Assembly (NCBI GenBank): GCA_041583015.1
Contig: JBFHGR010000054.1
Span: 1 to 23,920, forward strand
Length of the DNA stretch: 23,920 nt
Reading direction: 5' to 3'
From: Parvicella sp041583015
Lineage (GTDB): Bacteria > Bacteroidota > Bacteroidia > Flavobacteriales_D > Parvicellaceae
The notes beneath the pieces were generated by a model that saw nothing but the letters and a program-made list of their open reading frames with translations, had not been told where the DNA came from and searched no databases. The translations under genes were made by a program, and so were the position numbers. Below, piece after piece: positions 15,332 through 23,700 of the stretch. Positions within the stretch are counted from its first letter, which is position 1; each line of letters starts with the position of its first letter.

Positions 15332-15592
15332 TTATTTTTCAACTTCGCCAGCCGCCATACATTCTTCATTAAGAATGATTTCAGCCATTGCTTTTTGATC
15401 ATCTTTGATTTCATCAAATGAATTAAACGTAGATTTTGCTTTTTCCATCATGCAATCACACTGTTCTCTAACCACCTTCATTTTATCACAAGCTTCATGA
15501 AATTGTTGTTCATCCTTTTCTGTCCAACCTCCGCAAGAAGTCATGCCGATAAAAGTCAACGTTACTAAAGATAATCGTGTATATTTTTTCAT
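15332..15592 (-). CDS. Small Cys-rich lipoprotein 5
   Basis: 86 residues: signal MKKYTRLSLVTLTFIGMTSC (lipidated C20) followed by GGW, then a charged helical mature part with C35, C45-D-C47 and C78. The CxC-to-next-Cys spacing (31) equals that in lipoproteins 3 and 4 (31) and nearly that in 2 (32). The last cysteine of the others is missing and an extra cysteine instead lies 10 residues before the CxC, so the same number of thiols is kept in a permuted order. Sequence similarity outside the cysteines and lipobox is slight. Function unknown. A good promoter lies just upstream; no terminator is seen downstream. Confidence 0.72.
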   Translation of the reverse strand: MKKYTRLSLVTLTFIGMTSCGGWTEKDEQQFHEACDKMKVVREQCDCMMEKAKSTFNSFDEIKDDQKAMAEIILNEECMAAGEVEK

Positions 15593-15617
15593 GATAAAAA
15601 TTGATGTTTATTACGTA

Positions 15618-15647
15618 CAAATATAAGGTTTGATTTTAATAGTACAA
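15618..15647 (-). promoter_or_regulatory. Promoter of Cys-lipoprotein 5
   Basis: On the minus strand TTG (15647-15645), 19 bases, then TATATTTG (15625-15618), matching the Bacteroidota -33/-7 pattern TTG-N(17-23)-TAnnTTTG. The ATG follows 25 bases later. Confidence 0.65.
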
Positions 15648-15660
15648 TCTTTAGTATAAA

Positions 15661-16272
15661 TTAAAAAAAATGACGTAGACCAAAGCTTAAATTTCTAATG
15701 GGAGCAAATTTTGCTTCTAAGGTTTGTTGCGTTCTAGTACCTATACCAACATAACTTCTAAAGAAACCAAACCCAGGTTCGTATTGAGCAAATAAGGATA
15801 AATTTTCTCGCAAACAAAGTCCAGCACCCAAAACAGGGGCAATTCCTATTCCATAGTCATCCCCTTGAAAAGGACTTAATTTTGACTTTCGTAGCGACAT
15901 TGAGTAGAACAAATCCGCCCCTAAAACAAAGAAGAACCTTTGCTTATAAAAATACTTTTCACCTCCTATTGTCACATTAAAAGGAATCAATTCATGCTGA
16001 AATAGGTTTCCTTGTTCAAATCTTCGATAATTAAAAGAAACCCCAACTCGATAATGAAAACCTTTAGTATTTACTCTAGCATAATCAATATATACTTGCG
16101 GTCTATACCCTGATTGATTTGATGCTATTTCAATAAGATTGGCAACACCATATCCTATACTTTGTCTAAAACCTTGAATGGTATCAGAAAAGCTTCGTTC
16201 TTTTTGTCCAAAGGAAAGGGCGTTAAAGGAAAATATTAACAGAATAAAAGTGATCTTTCTAATTATAAACAT
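15661..16272 (-). CDS. Small outer-membrane beta-barrel protein
   Basis: 203 residues with a signal peptide (about 1-22, ending LSFGQ). The rest alternates short amphipathic strands with aromatic ends: 'PQVYIDYARV', 'FHYRVGVSFNYRRF', 'FNVTIGGEKYFY', 'RFFFVLGADLFYSMSL', 'GIAPVLGAGLCL', 'LSLFAQYEPGFGFF', 'TLEAKFAPIRNLSFGLRHFF'. The C-terminal Phe is the usual outer-membrane barrel signal. About eight strands can be counted, as in OmpX/OmpW-size barrels. Its start lies inside the end of the upstream lipoprotein gene (14-base overlap), so the two are translationally coupled and probably work together in the outer membrane. Ligand or role unknown. Confidence 0.75.
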   Translation of the reverse strand: MFIIRKITFILLIFSFNALSFGQKERSFSDTIQGFRQSIGYGVANLIEIASNQSGYRPQVYIDYARVNTKGFHYRVGVSFNYRRFEQGNLFQHELIPFNVTIGGEKYFYKQRFFFVLGADLFYSMSLRKSKLSPFQGDDYGIGIAPVLGAGLCLRENLSLFAQYEPGFGFFRSYVGIGTRTQQTLEAKFAPIRNLSFGLRHFF

Positions 16273-16687
16273 GCAATTGATTATTATCAGGATTAAAAGC
16301 GGCCCTATATTGATATAATCCAGTAGTTGCAGGGCCCTCTAAAACAGAACCATCAAAAAGATGATACTTAGTACCATCACAGTCACAAGAAACAGTACTC
16401 CAAGTACTATCCACTACCCCATACCCACATGACTCTTGAACATTGTAAGTACATCTTCTCTCGTACGCCACAATAGTTTCGTAAGATTGCCTATAAAGGA
16501 TGATACCGTCATTACCTCCTGTAATATAAACCCAACCTCCAATCCCGGCCAAATTAGAATATGCAGGTAGCGAAACATTTATGTACACGTCTACAGGAAC
16601 ATAAGGCATTTGTGTATTAGTCTTCCTACACCCCACTAACGTGAAGAGTAAAAAAATAAAAATCGAAATATGGTTTAGTATCTTCAA
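16259..16687 (-). CDS. Rieske-fold-like lipoprotein lacking the histidine ligands
   Basis: 142 residues, starting with TTG at 16687; no ATG or GTG lies before the lipobox, and this start gives a proper signal MKILNHISIFIFLLFTLVGC with lipidated C20. The mature part has 'VYINVSLPAYSNL', 'GGWVYITGG', 'IILYRQSYETIVAYERRCTY', 'VSCDCDGTKYHLFDGSVLEGPA' and 'LYQYRAAFNPDNNQLHV', the strand order of a Rieske domain. In true Rieske proteins the cluster is bound by CxH and CxxH. Here the four matching cysteines are kept (C79, C87, C101, C103) but the histidines are Y81 and D104. It cannot hold a normal 2Fe-2S Rieske cluster, though it could bind another metal or be held by disulfides. The gene overlaps the following barrel gene by 14 bases. 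Confidence 0.7.
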   Translation of the reverse strand: MKILNHISIFIFLLFTLVGCRKTNTQMPYVPVDVYINVSLPAYSNLAGIGGWVYITGGNDGIILYRQSYETIVAYERRCTYNVQESCGYGVVDSTWSTVSCDCDGTKYHLFDGSVLEGPATTGLYQYRAAFNPDNNQLHVYN

Positions 16688-16703
16688 ATCTAAATGCAGT
16701 GTT

Positions 16704-16734
16704 TTGTTTTTGTAAAATTAAACGAATATCTTTA
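16704..16734 (+). promoter_or_regulatory. Possible promoter of the Lys-rich secreted peptide gene
   Basis: TTG (16704-16706), 20 bases, then TATCTTTA (16727-16734), one base off TAnnTTTG. It places the transcript start near 16740 and favours the ATG at 16777. Confidence 0.35.
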
Positions 16735-16776
16735 CATTTAAGTATATAAATGCAATCTTTAATTCCAAAAAACATT

Positions 16777-17055
16777 ATGAAATATTTGTTTTTAATCATA
16801 TCCTTCTTATTTATTGGTGCAATTTCATCAGATTTTCTAGCTCAAGGAGAGCCTGTAAATGAGCATTTTGAAAAAAAGAAAAAGGAAAGAAAAAAAGATG
16901 CAGAAAAAGCTGAGGAAGAAATTCTAAAAAAACATGAAAAAATTCAGAGTAAGCAAACTCAGAAAATGATGAAGGAAACCAAGAAAAAGTCTAAAAGATT
17001 AAAGAAAGGTCAGCATGCGCAACCCTTTTACAAAAGATGGTTTACAAAGCATTAA
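16777..17055 (+). CDS. Small Lys-rich secreted protein, unknown
   Basis: 92 residues from ATG at 16777; an ATG at 16750 would add nine residues before the signal peptide and is less likely. The signal (MKYLFLIISFLFIGAISSDFLAQ) is followed by a strongly charged, Lys/Glu-rich helix that probably forms a coiled coil (about 30-72, with runs of Lys), and a basic tail ending 'QPFYKRWFTKH'. No domain is recognised. The charge pattern alternates KKKKERKKDAEKAEEE, so it could bind nucleic acid or acidic surface material, but this is speculation. It is divergent from the Rieske-like gene and ends against the convergent sppA terminator. Confidence 0.6.
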   Translation: MKYLFLIISFLFIGAISSDFLAQGEPVNEHFEKKKKERKKDAEKAEEEILKKHEKIQSKQTQKMMKETKKKSKRLKKGQHAQPFYKRWFTKH

Positions 17056-17093
17056 ATCTGCCAATACATTCTTTTTGCTATTTATGTAAAACT

Positions 17094-17126
17094 AAAAATC
17101 CGTACACTTTCTGTGCACGGATTAAT
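17094..17126 (-). terminator. Terminator of sppA
   Basis: AATCCGTACAC (17097-17107) pairs with GTGCACGGATT (17113-17123) with one mismatch that becomes a wobble on the minus strand. T residues follow. It lies 21 bases after the sppA stop. Confidence 0.75.
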
Positions 17127-17147
17127 AAAAAATACTGGTTTAATATA

Positions 17148-18938
17148 TTACTCTATTGTAATCTCGTATGGTAACCTTACTTGCATACCTCTCATTGTAG
17201 AAACTTGCTCTATGGTTTCCAACATTTGAATCATTTTTTGTTTAACTTCTGATTTTTCATCTTGCTCTTCCATCATTTCAAGTTGAGTAAGTAAATCCAT
17301 TAGTTGATTTTTGGACTCAGGATACACTTTTACTTTAATTGCACTTTCCTTAACTCCCGCTTTTTCTGCTGCATAATTTAAAGCATCGTCTATTCCTCCC
17401 AACTCATCTACTAGGCCAATGTTTATCGCATCCGTTCCAGCCCAAACTCTTCCTTGACCAATACTATCAACTTCTGCTTGCGTCATTCCTCTTCCTTCAG
17501 CCACTTTTGTAGTAAAATCCATGTAGATATCATCTACTCCTTGCTGAATCATTAATCTCTCCTCTTCGGAAAGTCCGTTAAAGACACTTAAACTTACAGC
17601 ATGTTCGTTCGTTTCAACAATGCTTGTTGTGATACCAACTTTATCCTCTAACATTGGGCCAAAGTTTGGAATTACTCCAAAAACACCAATTGATCCAGTT
17701 ATTGTATTGGGTTGGGCATAAATTTTATCTGCTGCACAAGCGATATAATAACCACCAGAAGCCGCTAGATCTCCCATGGAAACAATCAAAGGTTTTGCTG
17801 CCTTAGCCAAAATCACTTCTCTCCAAATGACATCCGAAGCCAAAGCACTTCCTCCTGGACTATTGATTCTTAAAACAATGGCCTTGATGTTATCATCTAA
17901 TCTAGCGTCATGCAATGCTTTTGCTACCGTTTCAGACCCAATAGTAGTATTATTACCTTTACCACTTTCAATACCTCCAACTGCGTATACTACCGCAATA
18001 TTCTTATCTTCATCCTTTACTTTGTTATCAATTCTTTTGGCTGTATGATATGCATATTTAGAGAAATCAACGACATTCAAATCTTCCTCCTGCTTTACTC
18101 CTGCTTTTTCACAAATCATACTCATTATTTCATCTTGATACTTCACAGCATCAATTAACTTATACTGAACTGCAGTTTCTGCGCTTCTAACATAAACACT
18201 GTCTGCTATTTCATTAAGTTCATTCACTGAAATTCCTCGTGTCTCAGAAATACCTTTCAACATTTGGTTCCACATAGCATTAAGATAAGTCATAGTTTGC
18301 TTTCTATTAGCATCACTCATGCTATCTAACATAAAAGGTTCCACAGCTGATTTAAATTTATTATTAGACCCTCTAATGATCTGTACATCAACACCTAACT
18401 TGTCGATCATGCCTTTAAAAAACATCAATTCCGCACCTAAACCTCTAAAATCTACCATACCTTCAGGGAACACATACATCTCATCAGCAGCAGTTCCTAA
18501 ATAATAAGATTTTTGAGTATAATTTTCAGAATAAGCTATCAAAAATTTATCAGATTTTTTAAAATCTAATAATGCATTTCTTATTTCCTCAGTACTTGCC
18601 ATACCGGCAGACATACTTGACATATCCAATAAAATACCCTCTACTTTCTTATCTGATTTAGCTGCCTTAAGTGCTATTTTAATTTCTCTTATACCAATTG
18701 CCTTGTCCACCGAAAAGGTAGAAGTATTTAGTGCTGCAAAAGACTTTTCAGTCACAACATCTTTAATATTCATATGTAAGACAGTTTTCTCCTCATACAC
18801 AAATGGTTTTTCATCAAAAACACTAAATGCGCCACCTACAACAGAAAACATTATCAAGAAAAACACCCCTATCAATAAAACTCCTGTAATAATAAACGCC
18901 AAAGATGACGCCCAAAAACTTCTCCAAAATGGTTTCAT
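17148..18938 (-). CDS. sppA: Signal peptide peptidase SppA, 67K type
   Basis: 596 residues with one N-terminal membrane anchor (about 12-35), then two tandem ClpP-like S49 protease domains, the long form found in E. coli. The catalytic lysine is K196 in 'NNKFKSAVEPF', matching E. coli K209. The catalytic serine is S394 in 'GDLAASGGYY'. Other conserved parts are 'RINSPGGSALASD', 'ITGSIGVFG' and 'GRVWAGTDAINIGLVDELGG'. It cleaves signal peptides left in the membrane after export, and can degrade misfolded envelope proteins. In a cell with many lipoproteins, as seen here, it clears their remnants. It has its own promoter (divergent from the HMA lipoprotein unit) and terminator. Confidence 0.96.
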   Translation of the reverse strand: MKPFWRSFWASSLAFIITGVLLIGVFFLIMFSVVGGAFSVFDEKPFVYEEKTVLHMNIKDVVTEKSFAALNTSTFSVDKAIGIREIKIALKAAKSDKKVEGILLDMSSMSAGMASTEEIRNALLDFKKSDKFLIAYSENYTQKSYYLGTAADEMYVFPEGMVDFRGLGAELMFFKGMIDKLGVDVQIIRGSNNKFKSAVEPFMLDSMSDANRKQTMTYLNAMWNQMLKGISETRGISVNELNEIADSVYVRSAETAVQYKLIDAVKYQDEIMSMICEKAGVKQEEDLNVVDFSKYAYHTAKRIDNKVKDEDKNIAVVYAVGGIESGKGNNTTIGSETVAKALHDARLDDNIKAIVLRINSPGGSALASDVIWREVILAKAAKPLIVSMGDLAASGGYYIACAADKIYAQPNTITGSIGVFGVIPNFGPMLEDKVGITTSIVETNEHAVSLSVFNGLSEEERLMIQQGVDDIYMDFTTKVAEGRGMTQAEVDSIGQGRVWAGTDAINIGLVDELGGIDDALNYAAEKAGVKESAIKVKVYPESKNQLMDLLTQLEMMEEQDEKSEVKQKMIQMLETIEQVSTMRGMQVRLPYEITIE

Positions 18939-18966
18939 ATAATTCTTATTTATTTTTAATTGGCTA

Positions 18967-18997
18967 CAAAAGTACCTACAAAGTAATTCTTAAACAA
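18967..18997 (-). promoter_or_regulatory. Promoter of sppA
   Basis: On the minus strand TTG (18997-18995), 20 bases, then TACTTTTG (18974-18967), a full match to TTG-N(17-23)-TAnnTTTG. The sppA ATG follows 28 bases later. Confidence 0.7.
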
Positions 18998-19020
18998 CTA
19001 ATATACATAAATGGCTTTTG

Positions 19021-19051
19021 TTGTTTGTTTAACGGTTTTTAAGTAGTTTTG
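19021..19051 (+). promoter_or_regulatory. Promoter of the HMA lipoprotein / aminotransferase unit
   Basis: TTG (19021-19023), 20 bases, then TAGTTTTG (19044-19051), a full match to the Bacteroidota pattern; other TTTG options lie at 19017 and 19024. The ATG at 19072 follows 20 bases later. Confidence 0.7.
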
Positions 19052-19071
19052 CAAGAAATAACCACGTATTT

Positions 19072-19524
19072 ATGAAACATTTATTTTTTATTCTATTTAT
19101 CATTAGTACTTCGTCAATGTTTCTTTTAAACTGCTCTACTAAAGAGAACGAAAGTGCTAAAGTAATACACACAAAAAGTTGCACAATTGCTATTGAAGGA
19201 ATGATGTGTGAGAAAGGCTGTAAAACAACTATTCAAAATAAATTAAGAGAAATGGACGGGGTCATTAACTGTGATGTTGATTTTGAACTTCAAAAAGCAT
19301 TTATAACCTACGATGCCAATATAGTTTCGGCAGAAGATTTTATTCAAACCATAAATAACATTGCAGACGGAGATTTGTACAAATCTAAAATCATTGAAGA
19401 TAAAGACATTGAGAACCTTCCGTCTGAAGTGGATCAATCAACTAATGATGAATCTATAAGTGTTAGTTTCTACAATTTTGAAACGCCAGATTTAGGTGTA
19501 AGTTTTTACGAATTGATCTTATAA
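19072..19524 (+). CDS. Lipoprotein with heavy-metal-associated (HMA) domain
   Basis: 150 residues. The lipoprotein signal MKHLFFILFIISTSSMFLLNC gives lipidated C21. An HMA domain (about 35-98) follows with beta-alpha-beta-beta-alpha-beta pattern: 'SCTIAIEGMMCEKGCKTTIQ', 'LREMDGVINCDVDFELQKAFITYD' and 'SAEDFIQTINNIADG'. The metal loop is C46-EKG-C50, a CxxxC rather than the usual CxxC; I know similar spacing from Bacteroidota HMA proteins. C37 and C67 add thiols. The C-terminal 45 residues are an acidic tail. It should bind a soft metal such as copper at the envelope. The next gene begins 11 bases after its stop. Confidence 0.85.
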   Translation: MKHLFFILFIISTSSMFLLNCSTKENESAKVIHTKSCTIAIEGMMCEKGCKTTIQNKLREMDGVINCDVDFELQKAFITYDANIVSAEDFIQTINNIADGDLYKSKIIEDKDIENLPSEVDQSTNDESISVSFYNFETPDLGVSFYELIL

Positions 19525-19535
19525 AAAGGATTGCT

Positions 19536-20732
19536 ATGAGTTATCCAATCTCTTCTCATCTTGCTCACACCAGTGTTCACCCATATAGAATAGACGTGTC
19601 TCACGCTGAGGGCTCCTACGTTTATGACAACTCTGGAAAATCGTACTTAGATTTTATTTCAGGAGTCTCCGTTAGTAATATTGGTCATAGACACCCTAAA
19701 GTGCTAGCTGCTGTAAAAAAACAGTTAGATCAATATATGCATGTTATGGTATATGGCGAATTTCACCAAGGTCCGCAAGTTGATCTTGCCACAAAACTAA
19801 ATGACATTCTTCCAAATGGTTTGGATGTATCTTATTTCGTAAACTCTGGTACTGAAGCAAATGAAGCCGCTTTAAAACTTGCCAAAAGATTTACTGGAAG
19901 AAACAAAATAATAAGTTTCAAAGGAGCTTATCATGGAAACACACATGGCTCAATGAGTGTTAGCCATAATGAATACAAAAAATTTCAGTTTAGACCTCTG
20001 CTTCCCAATATTCATTTTATAGAATTTAATAATGAACAAGAATTTTCCAAGATTGACTCGGAGACTGCTTGTGTTATTGTAGAACCTATTCAAGCTGATG
20101 CGGGTGTTAGAATTCCCGCTCCTGGTTTTTTGAAAAAATTAAAAAGTCATTGCCAAAAAGTTGGTGCACTTTTAATTTTTGATGAAATTCAAACAGGCTT
20201 TGGTAGAACTGGAAAAATGTTTGCTTTTGAGCATTTTGATGTTACTCCCGACATATTAACAATTGCCAAAGGATTTGGTGGAGGAATGCCTATTGCTGCA
20301 TTTATATCGTCACAAGAAATTATGCATAGTTTAACATTCAATCCACCACTAGGCCATATTACTACTTTTGGAGGTCACCCAGTATGCTGTGCTGCTGCCT
20401 TAGCCAATATTAATGTTCTAGAATCCGACAATATCATACGCGATGTTGAACAAAAAGGGCAATTAATTGAATCCCTACTAGTACATGAAGCTATCATCGA
20501 AATAAGACGCAAAGGCCTCTTTTTTGCGATTGAGATGAAAGATGCCGATATCGTTTCTAGAATAGTATTAAAATGCAAGGAAAACGGCTTATTGAGTTTT
20601 TGGTTTCTATCCAACCCAAATAGTTTTAGAATTGCTCCTCCTCTTATAGTTACTGAAGTTGAAATTAGAAAAGCATGCAAAATAATTCTAAGTGCAATCA
20701 ATGCGTCTCAGTATCCCAAATGTGCTGAGTAA
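19536..20732 (+). CDS. Class III (acetylornithine-type) PLP-dependent aminotransferase
   Basis: 398 residues. Fold-type I, class III aminotransferase: SGTEAN at 104-109 binds the phosphate, 'SFKGAYHGNTHGS' follows, D216-E217 in 'FDEIQTGFGRTG' holds the pyridine nitrogen, and K245 in 'TIAKGFGGGMPI' is the Schiff-base lysine. 'TTFGGHPVCCAAALA' completes the second-subunit site. It would move an amino group from an omega-amine or alpha-amino acid donor to 2-oxoglutarate; the family includes acetylornithine, ornithine and 4-aminobutyrate aminotransferases, and I cannot choose among them. An AAAAGGATT stretch before the start is a weak ribosome site. It is cotranscribed with the HMA lipoprotein. 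Its last 35 bases overlap the end of the convergent repeat-protein gene. Confidence 0.88.
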   Translation: MSYPISSHLAHTSVHPYRIDVSHAEGSYVYDNSGKSYLDFISGVSVSNIGHRHPKVLAAVKKQLDQYMHVMVYGEFHQGPQVDLATKLNDILPNGLDVSYFVNSGTEANEAALKLAKRFTGRNKIISFKGAYHGNTHGSMSVSHNEYKKFQFRPLLPNIHFIEFNNEQEFSKIDSETACVIVEPIQADAGVRIPAPGFLKKLKSHCQKVGALLIFDEIQTGFGRTGKMFAFEHFDVTPDILTIAKGFGGGMPIAAFISSQEIMHSLTFNPPLGHITTFGGHPVCCAAALANINVLESDNIIRDVEQKGQLIESLLVHEAIIEIRRKGLFFAIEMKDADIVSRIVLKCKENGLLSFWFLSNPNSFRIAPPLIVTEVEIRKACKIILSAINASQYPKCAE

Positions 20733-23700
20733 TAACTCCACCATTTTTAAAATAACTTGTAGTCCATCTTGTCGTCACTTTTTTGTATTGATCGGCTTTA
20801 TTACCGTTTACAACCGTTCTAACAATAGTTACTTCTATTACTTCGTCCATGTTATTTTTTCTTTGATACATCTCCTCAGTAACACCCTCTTTGTACTGGT
20901 TAACTAAAGGATCAATATTTTCATCGGAAAACATCGTGGCTTTTTGATTTTTGACGTCATTATATTCTAATGATTTGTCATACCCTGTTTCATTATGACT
21001 ATTCGCTTCAAGTCCATCCTTTTGCAACTTTGCATTCTTATAACTAGCCACTTCATCAACATTGTTTTCACGCATCAAATCCTCTTCTTTGGGAATTTTA
21101 AACTGCTCTGCTTTTATTTGTTCACTTTCATAATAAGTATCTTGACGTTTTTCTGTATACACCTCAACCTCATTCATTTTATCATTGTAGTAAGAATCTT
21201 GATATAACTCCATTGCATCCACATTATGCTCTCTTGGTATATCAGCATCCTGTGAAAAATTCTCAAACTTAAAGGTCATTTCCGCATTATATTCGTTTAA
21301 ATCATCGGTCTTATTTGTAAAACGCTCAACACTAGCACTCATATCCTCTTCTTGTTTGAGTTTATAAGCATCCATTTGTTTCACTGTCTCTTCTTGTCTT
21401 CTTTCATCTGCTCCAACAGAAAAAGTTTCAAATTTCGCAGTCAAGTTCTCAGAAGCCTTATAATTATCATAAGTCAAATCTCTATTTTGATCAACCCAAC
21501 TCGATTCTATATCAAGTTCTCTCTCCTTCACAACTTCCATGTCAACAATATTATCTTCTCTTTGAACGTCTCTAAGTTCTTCTACTTTGAAACGTTCCAA
21601 CTCTTGGGCATTATTATATCTATCTATTTCATACGATCTAATTCTTTCAACATTTCCAAAATCTTTAATCTTATTACTCTCCTTTTCTTTGTAAGCTTCC
21701 ATTTTAGGGATATTATTTTCCCTTTGCTCTTCCCATGACTTTTGTATACTACTTCTTTCTATTTCCGAAGCATTATTAAAATGATCAACTCCGTAAGACC
21801 GTCCTTCAGCTGTACTTGTGAAATCTTCAAGTTTTGTTAGCTCATTCTCTTTAATGGTTTCGAAAGCAGGCAAATTATCCACTCTCTGATCGTCCCATGT
21901 ATTTTCTAATTCAAATCTTTCGGTTTGCATTCTCCATAAGTCTCCATGTTCAGTTTCTGTTCTATTAAGCTGCATATCTTTTTCAAGGTCATCAAAAGAT
22001 AATTTCTCCGCCTTTCTATTCGCTATAACAACATCATTACCAGAAATCTCATCTAACTTTCCTTGCTCTAGCAATTGTTGCATTTCAAGTTCTGTCATAC
22101 CAGTTACCTTTTCCCCCATATAATTTGGGTCAATCGCTACAGTGTTTTCAGCTTCGCTTTTTGCCTTCGCTTCTTGCTTTTGTTTTTCCAATAGTGCATT
22201 TATTTCCTCAATTCTTTTTTTAGGATGCACCACTTTAGGCATCAATGCAGACGCTTTTTCATAGACTGATTTAGCGTTATAATAATCCTCATTATCAAAC
22301 ATCTCATCTGCTTGAGCAACTAAAATTTGGAATTCATCATTTTTTCCAGAATTTAGTCTTGCTTGTTTTATTTTCTCCAATTGAGCAGGAGGATAAGGGT
22401 CAGCAGCTTTTAACGTTATAGCTCTTTTATACAGTTTTTCGGCACCATCCAAATTCTTAGCGGCAAATAATTGATCTGCTTTGTCAATAATTTTTTGATA
22501 CTGTGCCTCTATTCCTTTATCTGCAAGTTCTTTTAAGAAATTATTTAATCTATTTACCTGCTCCTGCGGATATGTTTCGTCAGATTTTATCTTATTTGCA
22601 GCTCCATACAAATCTTTTGCTTCTCCTACCAATCCTTCATCTTCTTTCTCAAACGCTTCATCTCTTTTCGCATCCGCTTTTTGAATTGCCGCTTGATATT
22701 TTGCAACCAAAGCCTCTTCACCAGCTGCAGCGTCAAGTAGTTTTTTTATCTCATCAATTCTAATTTGAGGTTCACTTTCGTCAGGTAAAACACTTTTTGC
22801 TTCAGTATAAGTAGCGATAGCATCTTCGTAAGCCTTAGCTGACTTTTGTCCATTCGCTTTCTGCATCAATGCATCATATTGCGCCTGTTTTGCAGCTCGT
22901 TCTTCAGCTGCTTTATCTTTATTGTTTTCTTCTGCCAATCTTTGGTCAATGATAGCAATTTGATCATTAGGTCTAGGACGATCAAAAATTGCTTTCGCCT
23001 TCAAATAATCTTCCTTAGCTGCTTGCCATTGACTCGACTCAAATTTTCCATCAGCACTACTAATTAAACTATTATACTCATCCTCTTTAGCCGACTTGTT
23101 AGCTAGGATTCCATTTATTTTCTCTATCAAAGCATCTGGCTCAGTTTTTCCGGGAAAATTAGTTTTAGCTTTTTCACATAAACCTATTGCCTTATCATAT
23201 TCTTCTTCATCTGCTAATTCATTCGCCTTAGCCATAATTTTATTAAACAATTCATCTTGCTCTTCCTTTAATTGATCTGCCATCAAAGCATTTACCTCAT
23301 CAATTTTCTTTTGAGGAAGTGGATCACTAGGTTTCTTAACATTTGCTTCAGTATATAATGACTTAGCTTTCTCCCAATCTTTAGCATCTTTAGCAGCGTC
23401 TCCATCCGCAATTAATTTATTGAATTCTTCATCTAGTTTTGCCTGAGCATTATTTTGGTTTTTAACTGCTTCATAATTCGCCTTTGCTGACTTGGCCGCT
23501 TCTATCTTTCCATTGGCTTTTGGATTGTCTACATCCAAATCTAATGCACTTTGATAACTGGCAATTGCTCCATCAAAATCTTCAGAACTCAAACTTCCAT
23601 CTCCACTTGCTATAAACTCATCAAACTTAGCCTGCTTCTCTGCCGCCAACTTAGCAGCTGCTTCCTCTCCCAGTTTTGCTTCATAATCTGCCTTTGCTGA

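Noticed and set aside
13680..15592. Cytochrome c-like or haem lipoproteins because of CxC motifs
   Set aside because: No CxxCH haem site is present in any of the five proteins.
15661..16687. Fragments of one frameshifted gene
   Set aside because: Each has its own signal peptide, the first ends with a complete Rieske-like domain and the second is a complete barrel; the 14-base overlap is a coupling overlap.
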